From Candidatus Saccharimonadota bacterium (GTDB lineage Bacteria > Patescibacteriota > Saccharimonadia > Saccharimonadales > UBA4665), in assembly GCA_029288335.1 (NCBI GenBank), contig JARIHJ010000029.1, forward strand, positions 1 to 16,644: a stretch of DNA of 16,644 nt, given 5' to 3'. Made by a program: the position numbers and the translations under genes. Each line of letters begins with the position of its first letter. Position 1 is the stretch's first letter. Below are positions 1 through 7,773 of the stretch, piece by piece. The notes beneath the pieces are model-generated. The model saw only the letters and a list, made by a program, of their open reading frames with translations, was not told the DNA's origin and did not search any database.

Positions 1-1142
1 ATGACGGTGTCGCCGACACGAATGTCTTTTTTGTGGACTTCGTTTTCGTTGTGGAGCGTCGCCATTTGCACCGTGCTGCCGGCAACGACGACCGGCTCGA
101 GCATCGCTACTGGTGTAGCCGCGCCGGTGCGGCCGATCGACACAAAAATATCTTTGACTTTGGTAGTAGCCTGCTCAGCGGCGTATTTGTAAGCGACGGC
201 GCCACGCGGCGCTTTACCGACGACGCCGAGTTCGGCTTGCAGCTGACGATCATTAACTTTTACTACCAGGCCGTCGGTATTGAACGGTAACTTTTTACGC
301 TTATCCTCCCATTCGGTAGCGAAATCCAAAACTTCATCAGCGGTTTTTAGAGCTCGGGCTTGCCTGTTAGCGACAATACCGAGCTCCGCTAGCGCCTTAT
401 AAATAAAATCATTGGTCGGTGTTTCGCTGGCGTTATTGCGCAGTAGATCATAGCCGTGGAATTTGAGCGGACGAGCCGCAACTAGCTTCGGATTAAGCTG
501 GCGAATTGTGCCGGCGGCAGTATTACGCGGATTGGCGAAAAGACTCTTACCCTCTTCCTTCCGTCGCTCGTTTAATTTTTCAAAATCGCTTTTATACATA
601 ATTATTTCGCCGCGGATTTCTGTTCTGCCTTCTAGAAATTGCTGATAATTTTTGGTTTGACGTAGTCGGAGCGGCACGGATTCCATCGTTTTAATATTGG
701 CAGTGACGTCCTCGCCGACAAAACCATCGCCCCGTGTAACGGCTTGGACTAAAACACCATCTTCATAAATCAGCGAGCAAGCCAGGCCGTCCATTTTTAA
801 ATCGACAAAAAATTCGATGTTTTCGCGACCGGATAGCTTAGCAATTCGAGCCACCCAGGCATTGAATTCCTCAGCGCTAAAAACGTCATTCAAGCTAAGC
901 ATTCTGGCGCGGTGAGTGACTTTGCTAAAGCCTGGCAGCACACCGCCGGCGACGCGTTGAGTAGGAGAATCGGGCGTGACCAAATCCGGAAACTCCGCCT
1001 CTAGTTCTGATAATTCGTGCTTCAGACTATCGGCCGCCGCCTCGCTCATTATCGACTCATCGAGCACGTGATAGTGATAACGATAAGCGTTGATTAACTC
1101 GCGAAGTTTAGCAATTCGCTTTTCGGCGTTAGCTCGATTCAT
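1..1142 (-). CDS. ligA: NAD-dependent DNA ligase LigA, 5' part (runs off left edge)
   Basis: LigA seals nicks in duplex DNA using NAD+ in replication and repair. About 380 codons are visible on the minus strand; the 3' part (OB fold, zinc finger, helix-hairpin-helix and BRCT regions) lies outside the window. The N-terminal Ia region contains the YHYHVLD stretch (about residues 22-28) that contacts NAD+. It is followed by the adenylation motif LKMDG with the nucleophilic lysine at about residue 116, then TRGDG, GEDVT, and NPRNTAAG near residue 205. KxDG most often reads KIDG; here it is KMDG. The start ATG at 1142-1140 overlaps the upstream gene's TGA in an ATGA, suggesting translational coupling. 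The reading frame is uninterrupted to the window edge. Identification is firm. Confidence 0.96.
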   Translation of the reverse strand, partial: MNRANAEKRIAKLRELINAYRYHYHVLDESIMSEAAADSLKHELSELEAEFPDLVTPDSPTQRVAGGVLPGFSKVTHRARMLSLNDVFSAEEFNAWVARIAKLSGRENIEFFVDLKMDGLACSLIYEDGVLVQAVTRGDGFVGEDVTANIKTMESVPLRLRQTKNYQQFLEGRTEIRGEIIMYKSDFEKLNERRKEEGKSLFANPRNTAAGTIRQLNPKLVAARPLKFHGYDLLRNNASETPTNDFIYKALAELGIVANRQARALKTADEVLDFATEWEDKRKKLPFNTDGLVVKVNDRQLQAELGVVGKAPRGAVAYKYAAEQATTKVKDIFVSIGRTGAATPVAMLEPVVVAGSTVQMATLHNENEVHKKDIRVGDTV

Positions 1143-2128
1143 ATTAACTCACGATAAAGTGCGTACACGTAGCTATGGAAAATCGCCAGAAATACCAGCG
1201 TCAAAAGGAAGAAAATATACGGAGCGACCGACGTCGCCCAAATCGCTAGCGGCACGATAATAATGGCGGCAATTATCAGCAGTGTGATGATTATAAACAG
1301 CAACTTCAGAAAAATTCGCACGCGACGATAGCGGACCAACATAGCGGCCGATCTAAGCGCCTTAATCGGTGTCATTCCATCCAGCGTCACGATGTAGAGC
1401 GCAAACACCGAGCTCGTCAACATATGGAAGCTTGCAATCGCCAAAAGGAAGAAGATGAAGACGAAAATCGCCTGCTCACCAGAGGTTGTCGCGATAGCGC
1501 CGGTCACGGCAGTCGAATACAGGAAGGCGCCAATCGCAAGCGGTATCAGCTCGAACAGTAGTACGATTAACACCAATATAAATGGAATCAGCGGCGCCAT
1601 TCCTCGGTAGAAACTATCACGGATCCGAAGTTTAGGCGCGCCCCTCAGGTAAACCTGCCTCAGCGCCCAGATTAGCGCCAGACTGACAATTACGCCAATC
1701 ACAGCTTGCGACACACCGCTGCTAAAGCTGTCACCCGCCAGCGCCGCAAACAGCGTGAGCCCCGTAACAAATTTGCCGAAACTTTGGTTCAGAGTCGGCT
1801 TCAGCTGATTAATATTGGAATTCCCGGCCAAGCTCAAGCCGCCAGTTAAAATAATGCTTAAGAGCGCGTAAATGATAATAATGCCGAGAAATAATTTCCA
1901 GCGGCTAGTCAGCACCACGATTGCCTGTTTGAATAATCTGAAGCTGCCGAGAATTTTTTTCGATTCGGCTGGTTTGATGCGCTTTTGTAATCGGAAAGAT
2001 TTGTACGGCGCAATTTTTAGCCGGCGTGGCCCGCTAGCTACACTAGCGGCCAGCGCCTTATTGCTCGAACTTTTTGATTTGGCGCTAGTAATGGCCTTAG
2101 TTTTGCTAGCGCTTCCCCTTTTTGCCAT
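1139..2128 (-). CDS. Polytopic membrane protein of unknown function
   Basis: 329 residues. The first ~75 residues are Lys/Ser/Arg-rich and presumably cytosolic. About six hydrophobic segments follow, near residues 78-100, 139-160, 177-206, 219-247, 272-298 and 302-322. The stretch GMTPIKALRSAAMLV between the last segments resembles the loop found in glycerophosphodiester-phosphodiesterase-membrane/YciC-like integral membrane families, but that is only a topological resemblance and I do not assign a function. The stop overlaps the ligA start by 4 bp, and the start lies 14 bp after the stop of the Nudix fusion gene, so it is probably co-transcribed with both. No clear Shine-Dalgarno precedes the ATG. 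A TAGAAT box at 2140-2145 sits 11 nt upstream and could give a near-leaderless transcript. Confidence 0.8.
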   Translation of the reverse strand: MAKRGSASKTKAITSAKSKSSSNKALAASVASGPRRLKIAPYKSFRLQKRIKPAESKKILGSFRLFKQAIVVLTSRWKLFLGIIIIYALLSIILTGGLSLAGNSNINQLKPTLNQSFGKFVTGLTLFAALAGDSFSSGVSQAVIGVIVSLALIWALRQVYLRGAPKLRIRDSFYRGMAPLIPFILVLIVLLFELIPLAIGAFLYSTAVTGAIATTSGEQAIFVFIFFLLAIASFHMLTSSVFALYIVTLDGMTPIKALRSAAMLVRYRRVRIFLKLLFIIITLLIIAAIIIVPLAIWATSVAPYIFFLLTLVFLAIFHSYVYALYRELI

Positions 2129-2142
2129 AGTTAGTAATTATT

Positions 2143-3066
2143 CTAGCAGAGATTTGACGATAGCTTTTGATATAGCGTTAGGGTCTTGCGGGCATTCGGT
2201 TCAATATCCAGCTGCTCTAACGCATCGCTCGGCCTCGCCCAGATATAGTCCTGAGCCTCTTCGTTGAGGATTACTTTTCTGCTACCAACTCGCACAATGT
2301 TGTCGACAAAAATATGCTGGATACCTTTCTGGTAGTAACCGGAATTTTTAATCTGGTCGAACGTGCAAATGTGAGCCCCGACTTCGCCGCAGAGGCGAGT
2401 TTCCTCGCGGACTTCGCGCACCAACGCCGCGTGGAGCCGCTCGCCGCGGCGGACTTTGCCGCCAACCATCGAATAGCGACCGCCCCATTTATGAGTTTTT
2501 ACTAGCAGAATTTCCTTCTCTCTGCGGTTCGTGCGTGGCTGGTATTCGATAATGGCCCCAGCCGCCACAACCGAGCCCGGCACCATCAAATCCTCCCACA
2601 ATCTGTGAATGTTGCGTTCGTTTTGCCTAATTTGCGGCGACGGTAACTTAGCGCGAGTCGCGATGTAATCAGCCAAGTTTGCGGCCGGCCAAATCGAACC
2701 TTTCTGCACATAGGCCGGATGATCGGCTAGTTTGTGGCTGAAAAAGCAGCGTGTGTTTGTCAACTGGGCGATGCCGAGCTCATACGAAACACTCTTGCCG
2801 ATGTAACCCTCCGGATTCACAAAGTAGCTGAAGCCATTTTCGCCAAGCTGCTTGAGATTATGCAAATACAGCAGCTCGACAAGACGCGGATCCTGGTCGA
2901 ATTCATCGTCAAATAGCCCAAAACCATCACGGCTAGCTACCAGTTCGCTCCGCTTGGGTGCTAGCACCTCAACCCCGGCAGCCTCAAATAGGTCGGCTGC
3001 TTTTTGAATTTCGCCAAAATGTTTCGAGAAGCTGCCGTGAATCACGCACCGAAAACCACTCGCCAT
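2143..3066 (-). CDS. Nucleoside 2-deoxyribosyltransferase-like domain fused to a Nudix hydrolase
   Basis: 307 residues with two parts. Residues ~5-112 look like a nucleoside 2-deoxyribosyltransferase-type Rossmann-like domain: HGSFSKHFGEI near the N-terminus, VEVLAPKRSE at ~32-41, then NPEGYIGKSVSYELGIA at ~84-100 with E96 as the candidate catalytic glutamate. Residues ~165-300 are a Nudix domain, which hydrolyses nucleoside diphosphates linked to another moiety. Its Nudix box runs from G203 through E209 to REVREE (217-222), so the metal-binding glutamates are present. The usual Gly two residues after REVREE is Arg (R224). A role in nucleotide-pool cleaning or nucleotide salvage is inference; the substrate cannot be read from sequence. 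The gene starts 26 bp after the htpX stop and has a TATAAT box 9 nt before its ATG. Confidence 0.82.
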   Translation of the reverse strand: MASGFRCVIHGSFSKHFGEIQKAADLFEAAGVEVLAPKRSELVASRDGFGLFDDEFDQDPRLVELLYLHNLKQLGENGFSYFVNPEGYIGKSVSYELGIAQLTNTRCFFSHKLADHPAYVQKGSIWPAANLADYIATRAKLPSPQIRQNERNIHRLWEDLMVPGSVVAAGAIIEYQPRTNRREKEILLVKTHKWGGRYSMVGGKVRRGERLHAALVREVREETRLCGEVGAHICTFDQIKNSGYYQKGIQHIFVDNIVRVGSRKVILNEEAQDYIWARPSDALEQLDIEPNARKTLTLYQKLSSNLC

Positions 3067-3075
3067 AGTAACTGA

Positions 3076-3081
3076 ATTATA
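3076..3081 (-). promoter_or_regulatory. -10 box (TATAAT) for the Nudix fusion gene, near-leaderless
   Basis: A perfect TATAAT on the minus strand ends 9 nt before the ATG at 3066. Transcription starting 6-8 nt downstream would leave a leader of 1-3 nt. I see no convincing -35 box and no Shine-Dalgarno. It lies in the 26-bp gap after htpX, so the gene may also be read from the lemA promoter. Confidence 0.5.
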
Positions 3082-3092
3082 CTCTAGCGATA

Positions 3093-3971
3093 CTAAACTT
3101 TGGTTTCCATTTGGCGGAGGCGGGCAATGCGTTCAGGAATAGGCGGGTGGGTGCTGAAGAGGCTGGCTAATCCCTTGCCAGATAACGGGTTGGCAAAAAA
3201 TAAGTGCGCGCTCGAGCTGCTCGCGTGTTTCAGCGCGGTGCTTGTTCGGCCTAATTTCGCTAGCGCCGAGGCTAAGCCTTCCGGATCGCGCGTCGTCATC
3301 GCACTCGTCGCGTCGGCGAGATATTCGCGCTGACGGCTGACTGCCAACTGAACTATCAGGGCTACGACTGGGGCTAGAAACGCGGCAGCAAACCCAAGCA
3401 AAAAGAAGAGCGGGCTACCACCCTCCTCGTTATCGCGACCGCCAAACCAGCTGGCGTAAATGAACAGGTCTGCCAAGAGACCAATCGCGCTGACGAGGCC
3501 AAAGACAATCATCATCACGCGGATGTCATAATTCTTGACGTGGCCCATTTCGTGGGCGATGACAGCTTCAAGCTCGCGGTCATCCATCATTTCGAGTAAG
3601 CCTTCGGTCACGACAACGTGAGCGTGATTCGGGTCGCGGCCGGTAGCAAAAGCATTCGGCGCGTTTTCATTCATTATGTAGACTTTCGGCGTCGACAAAC
3701 CATCGGTGATGGCTATATTCTCGACGATGCGGTAGAGCCTGGGGTTGTCCTTTTTTTCAATTTGCTGGGCGCGGTTGGCCGCCAGCGCTACCTTGGCCGC
3801 CAGAAAATATTGAAAGGCAGCGTAAACCAAACTGCCGGCCAGCACGCCGTAAAATATGCCGAACTGGCCGTAAGCTCGCGAGAAAATATAACCAATCCCC
3901 CCGATAATGACGATAAAAATCGCCATTATAAAAACGGTATTTCTCTTATTTGCCGCTATCGCTGAATACAT
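3093..3971 (-). CDS. htpX: HtpX-family membrane zinc metalloprotease (M48)
   Basis: 292 residues. HtpX degrades misfolded or damaged inner-membrane proteins with the active site on the cytoplasmic side. Hydrophobic segments lie near residues 12-30, 37-58, 152-176 and 187-209. The zinc-binding HEMGH motif is at 140-144 with catalytic Glu141, and the third ligand is probably Glu216 in the REYLADATSA segment. The C-terminal STHPPIPERIARLR motif is typical of the family. The gene lies 5 bp after lemA, the classic lemA-htpX pairing seen in many bacteria, and the two are surely one transcript. Length and motifs are complete, so the enzyme should be active. No strong Shine-Dalgarno is visible. Confidence 0.95.
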   Translation of the reverse strand: MYSAIAANKRNTVFIMAIFIVIIGGIGYIFSRAYGQFGIFYGVLAGSLVYAAFQYFLAAKVALAANRAQQIEKKDNPRLYRIVENIAITDGLSTPKVYIMNENAPNAFATGRDPNHAHVVVTEGLLEMMDDRELEAVIAHEMGHVKNYDIRVMMIVFGLVSAIGLLADLFIYASWFGGRDNEEGGSPLFFLLGFAAAFLAPVVALIVQLAVSRQREYLADATSAMTTRDPEGLASALAKLGRTSTALKHASSSSAHLFFANPLSGKGLASLFSTHPPIPERIARLRQMETKV

Positions 3972-3976
3972 AGCTC

Positions 3977-4543
3977 TTAGAACTTGACGTCGACGGGTTT
4001 TTGAATGTCGGCCAGTTGCGATTCGTCGACTTCGAAGTATTCCTTGTCCTGGTTGTAGCCAAACATCGACGCGAACAAGTTGACCGGGAAAATGTGGCGA
4101 CGAGTATTGAAGTCGCGCACGACAGTGTTATAAAAACGGCGGCTAGCCTGGATTTTATCCTCGGTGTCGGTCAGCTCGGCTTGGAGTTCCTGGAAGTTTT
4201 GCGTCGCCTTTAAGTCCGGGTAATTCTCAGCGACGGCGAACAGACTCTTCAACGCGCCCTGAAATTGATTCTCGGCCTTGCCGGCTTCGACCGGCCCCTT
4301 GGCGCTAACCGTCGCCGCCCGCGCAGCAGTAACATCTTCAAAAACCGACTTCTCGTGACTAGCGTAACCCTTGACGGTATTAACCAGATTCGGAATCAAA
4401 TCGGCTCGGCGCTTCAATTGGACCGTAATATCACTCCAGGCCTCGTTTGCACGCTGGTTCAGCCTCACCAAGCCGTTATAGATGAAGCCGAAAATCAGTA
4501 GCAGAACGACGATTATTACGATAATTATGATCACAGCAGTCAT
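3977..4543 (-). CDS. lemA: LemA family membrane protein
   Basis: 188 residues. One N-terminal membrane helix (~3-21) leads into the helical LemA domain. The family signature is clear: NEAWSDITVQLKRR near residues 33-46, then DLIPNLVNTVKGYASHEK at ~48-65, and a C-terminal NTRRHIFPVNLFASMFGY block. LemA has no agreed biochemical role, but it is repeatedly found beside htpX, and this arrangement (lemA first, 5-bp gap) is standard. It heads the minus-strand cluster that ends in ligA. The ATG at 4543 is chosen because it precedes the membrane helix directly and has a TATAAT 11 nt upstream. Confidence 0.95.
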   Translation of the reverse strand: MTAVIIIIVIIVVLLLIFGFIYNGLVRLNQRANEAWSDITVQLKRRADLIPNLVNTVKGYASHEKSVFEDVTAARAATVSAKGPVEAGKAENQFQGALKSLFAVAENYPDLKATQNFQELQAELTDTEDKIQASRRFYNTVVRDFNTRRHIFPVNLFASMFGYNQDKEYFEVDESQLADIQKPVDVKF

Positions 4544-4554
4544 AGGATAGATAG

Positions 4555-4560
4555 ATTATA
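4555..4560 (-). promoter_or_regulatory. -10 box (TATAAT) for the lemA cluster
   Basis: A perfect TATAAT on the minus strand ends 11 nt before the lemA ATG, in the 60-bp gap between lemA and the divergent carboxypeptidase gene. The -35 region is poor (TTTTAG at 17-nt spacing). The predicted leader is only about 3-5 nt. A weaker TAAGAT at 4585-4590 on the plus strand may serve the divergent gene. Confidence 0.5.
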
Positions 4561-4603
4561 CACTAGTTCAGTTTTTGCTAAAATTAAGATAAGCAGTTTA
4601 AAA

Positions 4604-5869
4604 ATGGATAGTTACTACCATCGTAATCCGCGGCACCATATCGAGCATCGGCGGCACCACTTTTACTGGTGGGTGTTAATTGTTGCGGCCATTTTGGTCT
4701 ACGCCGGTTATTGCCTGTTCCGACCGTTGCCAGCTCTAGCTGTCGTCGAGAATCAGCCTAGCTTGACCAGCCATAAAACTGAAGCTAGCCTACCCTGGCC
4801 TAGCGGTACCGAAAGCGCCATTGGCACACTTGGCGACGGCGTCTTGGCAACCTCGAGTCCAGTCCAAAAACCACTACCGACTGCCAGTGTCGCGAAGCTC
4901 ATTACGGCATTAACTATACTGAATAAGTTTCCTCTGTCGGTGAACCAGCAAGGGCCAATTATTACCCTCACCAATGCGGACGTGCAGATTTTTGACAAGT
5001 ATTACGCCGAGGGCGGCTCACTGGTAAAGGTTACCCCTGGCGAGCAAATCAGCGAGCACCAGGCGCTCGAAGCTATGCTGTTGCCATCGGCTAATAATGT
5101 GGCCGATTCGCTGGCTATTTGGGCTTTCGGCTCGCTAGCGGAGTACCGCCAGGCCGCGCAAAATGAAGTTAGTTTGCTAGGCCTCAAGCACACAACGGTG
5201 GGTATCGATGCCAGCGGCTTCGACCCTAGTACGACATCAACGCCAAGTGACTTGATTCAGCTCGGCCAGGCCGTAATGGCGAATCCACTCCTTGCGCAAA
5301 TTGTCAGCGAGCAAACTGCCACCGTCCCAGTCGCAGGCCTAGTTCACAATGTCAACTACACGCTCGGCGGCGATGGTATGATCGGCATTAAAACCGGCAA
5401 TTCCACGCAAGCCGGCGGCAACTTCTTATTCGCGGCCAATTATAAGTTGGGCGATCGGGTGGTCACCGTTCTGGGTGCTATTATGCACGCCCCGACCGTG
5501 GTCGACGCAATGCACGATTCAATCTCGCTCCTCGATACCGCCAAGCCAAACTTCAAAGTCGAGCCAGTTGTAACCTCAGGCCAATCGATAGTCAGTTTCT
5601 CGGCACCTTGGCTGGCGAGCCCCGTTCCGGCTAAGGCTCAGTACAGCTTATCGCTGCCAGTCTGGCAAGGCCAGCAACCACCGCAAAAAGTCACCACCAA
5701 AACACTTAGCTCCCCGAGTGTTTTCCACCCCGCCGAGACAGTCGCGGCCGGCACCAAAGTCGGCGAAGTAACAGTCGGCCGCGGCCCTAATTCTCAAACT
5801 ACCACCCTAATTGCTAGTGCGCCAATTCCATCACCGAGCCTAACTTGGCGCCTCACCCATCCGTTCTAA
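4604..5869 (+). CDS. D-alanyl-D-alanine carboxypeptidase (peptidase S11, penicillin-binding protein)
   Basis: 421 residues. This enzyme trims the terminal D-Ala of peptidoglycan pentapeptides outside the membrane and so controls cross-linking. A His/Arg-rich cytosolic tip (1-20) precedes a membrane helix at ~22-40. All three penicillin-binding motifs are present: SVAK at 95-98 with nucleophile Ser95, SAN at 162-164, and KTG at 263-265. A C-terminal region rich in Pro/Thr/Val (~310-421) resembles the accessory domain of S11 enzymes. No C-terminal amphipathic anchor is evident, and the N-terminal helix would replace it. The gene is divergent from lemA and ends 12 bp before the 3' end of the opposing tRNA-Val. 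No Shine-Dalgarno is seen; TAAGAT at 4585-4590 is a possible -10. Confidence 0.93.
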   Translation: MDSYYHRNPRHHIEHRRHHFYWWVLIVAAILVYAGYCLFRPLPALAVVENQPSLTSHKTEASLPWPSGTESAIGTLGDGVLATSSPVQKPLPTASVAKLITALTILNKFPLSVNQQGPIITLTNADVQIFDKYYAEGGSLVKVTPGEQISEHQALEAMLLPSANNVADSLAIWAFGSLAEYRQAAQNEVSLLGLKHTTVGIDASGFDPSTTSTPSDLIQLGQAVMANPLLAQIVSEQTATVPVAGLVHNVNYTLGGDGMIGIKTGNSTQAGGNFLFAANYKLGDRVVTVLGAIMHAPTVVDAMHDSISLLDTAKPNFKVEPVVTSGQSIVSFSAPWLASPVPAKAQYSLSLPVWQGQQPPQKVTTKTLSSPSVFHPAETVAAGTKVGEVTVGRGPNSQTTTLIASAPIPSPSLTWRLTHPF

Positions 5870-5881
5870 CAAATCAATTCT

Positions 5882-5958
5882 TGGTGGGTGATATAGGACT
5901 CGAACCTATGACCCCCTCGGTGTAAACGAGGTGCTCTAGCCAACTGAGCTAATCACCC
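5882..5958 (-). tRNA. tRNA-Val (anticodon TAC)
   Basis: 77 nt on the minus strand. The acceptor arm GGGTGAT pairs with ATCACCC, followed by discriminator A and an encoded CCA (5884-5882). The D-arm TAGCTCAGTTGGCTAGAGC, the anticodon arm with loop TTTACAC (anticodon TAC), and the T-loop GGTTCGAGTCC are all normal. Its 5' nucleotide directly follows the CCA of the preceding tRNA-Leu with no spacer. Confidence 0.96.
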
Positions 5959-6045
5959 TGGTGCGGACGAGAGGACTTGAACCTCCACAGGATTGCTCCC
6001 ATAGCCACCTCAAGGCTACGCGTCTACCAGTTCCGCCACGTCCGC
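5959..6045 (-). tRNA. tRNA-Leu (anticodon GAG)
   Basis: 87 nt on the minus strand, class II with a long variable arm. The acceptor GCGGACG pairs with CGTCCGC; discriminator A and an encoded CCA follow (5961-5959). The anticodon stem TAGCC/GGCTA encloses loop TTGAGGT, giving anticodon GAG for CTC/CTT codons. The T-arm GGAGGTTCAAGTCCTC is shared with tRNA-Leu(CAG) at 10626. It is transcribed first in a two-tRNA unit with tRNA-Val. Confidence 0.96.
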
Positions 6046-6059
6046 TCGACTACCCTGTT

Positions 6060-6088
6060 ATTTTACTAGAGCGGTGGCTTGATTCCAA
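6060..6088 (-). promoter_or_regulatory. Promoter of the tRNA-Leu/tRNA-Val pair
   Basis: On the minus strand TTGGAA (6083-6088) and TAAAAT (6060-6065) are separated by 17 nt, the best -35/-10 pair in the window. The -10 ends 14 nt before the tRNA-Leu 5' end. The -35 box lies just before the end of the FAD oxidase coding region, which stops at 6092. Confidence 0.6.
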
Positions 6089-6091
6089 GAT

Positions 6092-7744
6092 TTATGAGCG
6101 CGGGGTGTGGTTGTAGAGGTGGTCGAGGGAGTAGCGGGAACGGATAAGCGGCTTGATTTGGTCTAGCGTCACACCGATTTTGACACCTGGATTCAAAGTG
6201 CCATAGGGGTCAAAAATTTTCTTGAGCTTGGCTAGCAGCTGATAAGCTTCTTCGCCGTAAACTTGTGGCAGCCACGGCGCGCGCAGCCGGCCATCACCGA
6301 GCTCAGCGCTGGTGCTGCCGCCGAGGCTTATAACTAGCTTGTAATATTCGTCCATCAGCTTGAATGCGGCTTGCCGATCGCCAATACCGGCGAGGTCAAG
6401 TATCGGCTGAATCCGCAAATTAGCATCACCAATGTGGCCCCACACAGCCAGCTCCTGACGCCCTGATTTTGCCAGCTTGCTAACCCCATCCATTAGCGCC
6501 CCCAGCTGTTCAACCGGCACAATGGCGTCATCGATTAGCGGCAACGGCCTGGCGTTCGCCTCACCGCTAGCAGAGTAGACCGCCTGGCTTCGGCGAATGC
6601 GTGCCAAGGCTTCTTTCTCATTCGGCTCTAGCGCTAACTTCGTGGCGCTAGCGTACTTGTCGAAAATTTTCTTGACTTTCTTGGTAGCTTTTTTGCGATT
6701 GCGCTCGCTCGGATCGTCGAATTCGGCGACGAGCACTGCGGCTGGTAGAGGCTGGTTCGAGTTGTCCTGGGCTAACTCGCCCTTTAGCAAATTGGGATTA
6801 ATCCTAGCGACGGCTTTTAGCAGATTGCCATTTACAAATTCCAGGCTAGCTGGCAAATCGCTCGACCGCTGCACTTCATTAGCAGCTTCGATGGCAGTGC
6901 TAATATCGCTGAAGAAGCCAGCCAGCACAGCAGTGTCACTAGCGTAAATTTCCGATTCGATAGCGGCCGCGCTGATAATACCGAGCGTCCCTTGACTGCC
7001 GACGATTAGCGGCGTCAGGTCAAAGCTGCCATCCTTACGCTTCACTTCGGCTAGGTTATAGCCGGCTGTATTTTTAGCTAGCGGCAATTTAAGTTTATCG
7101 ATTAGCTCCTTGTTTTCTTCAATCAGAGTATCTAGTGAACGATAAATCTCACCCTCAAATGTAGACAGCCCGAGCTTACGGTTCAATTCACGCTTAGAAA
7201 TTCGTCCGGTGTCAATGACTTCGCCGTTGGCTAGCACCAGCCGGACCGACTTCACAAAATTAATCATCGAGCCGTACTTAAAACCACGCTCGCCGCTAGC
7301 GTTGTTGGCAATGGCGCCGCCGATAGTCGAATATTCGGCACTAGCCGGCTCAGGCGGAATAAAGCGGCCGACGTGCTCGAGTGCCTGCTGGACCTTGGCA
7401 AAATTAGCGCCCGGCTCGACCATAATCTGGCCAGATTTAGCGTCAATATCGAGAACGTGGTTCAAATGCGCCGGAAACGCCAATATAATCCCCGATCCTA
7501 GCGCCGCACCTCCTAAATCAGTGCCTGCGCCACGCGCCGTAATCGGGATAATCCGTCCGCGCTCAGCCAGCTGCCAGCAAAAACGCGCAGCTTTCCTGAC
7601 GTCATTCTCATTCCGCGGATAAACCACCAGTCCCGGCCTCACCTGCAAAATACTCATATCGGTCGAGAAGAACTCGAGTGCGTCCGCCGAATCGACGACC
7701 TCACCGATTAAGTGTTCTTGCAAATAATTGCCCACTTTACTCAT
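6092..7744 (-). CDS. FAD-linked oxidase, GlcD/D-lactate dehydrogenase-like, with altered catalytic residues
   Basis: 550 residues, complete. The N-terminal PCMH-type FAD-binding domain (~33-265) shows the pyrophosphate loop TARGAGTDLGG at ~69-79 and PEPASAEYSTIGGAIANNASGE at ~131-152. The C-terminal FAD-oxidase domain ends in FDPYGTLNPGVK (511-522). The family oxidises D-2-hydroxyacids such as D-lactate, glycolate or D-2-hydroxyglutarate. The usual HxGDGNLH reads HIGDANLR (437-444) and the usual EHG reads ELG (481-483). His437 and Glu481 therefore remain, but a metal-ligand histidine is Arg444 and the catalytic histidine is Leu482. The real substrate, or even catalysis, is thus uncertain. There is no Cys-rich iron-sulfur extension. 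It follows the DUF488 gene by 29 bp and is probably co-transcribed with it. Confidence 0.85.
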   Translation of the reverse strand: MSKVGNYLQEHLIGEVVDSADALEFFSTDMSILQVRPGLVVYPRNENDVRKAARFCWQLAERGRIIPITARGAGTDLGGAALGSGIILAFPAHLNHVLDIDAKSGQIMVEPGANFAKVQQALEHVGRFIPPEPASAEYSTIGGAIANNASGERGFKYGSMINFVKSVRLVLANGEVIDTGRISKRELNRKLGLSTFEGEIYRSLDTLIEENKELIDKLKLPLAKNTAGYNLAEVKRKDGSFDLTPLIVGSQGTLGIISAAAIESEIYASDTAVLAGFFSDISTAIEAANEVQRSSDLPASLEFVNGNLLKAVARINPNLLKGELAQDNSNQPLPAAVLVAEFDDPSERNRKKATKKVKKIFDKYASATKLALEPNEKEALARIRRSQAVYSASGEANARPLPLIDDAIVPVEQLGALMDGVSKLAKSGRQELAVWGHIGDANLRIQPILDLAGIGDRQAAFKLMDEYYKLVISLGGSTSAELGDGRLRAPWLPQVYGEEAYQLLAKLKKIFDPYGTLNPGVKIGVTLDQIKPLIRSRYSLDHLYNHTPRS

Positions 7745-7773
7745 AGCGTTGTCTTAAATAATACCACTAGCCG

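Noticed and set aside
1872..2267. Plus-strand 131-codon reading frame across the Nudix/membrane gene junction
   Set aside because: It is opposite two well-supported genes and has no signature of a real protein.
7209..7622. Plus-strand 137-codon reading frame
   Set aside because: It is an antisense shadow of the FAD oxidase, without promoter, ribosome binding site or family motifs.
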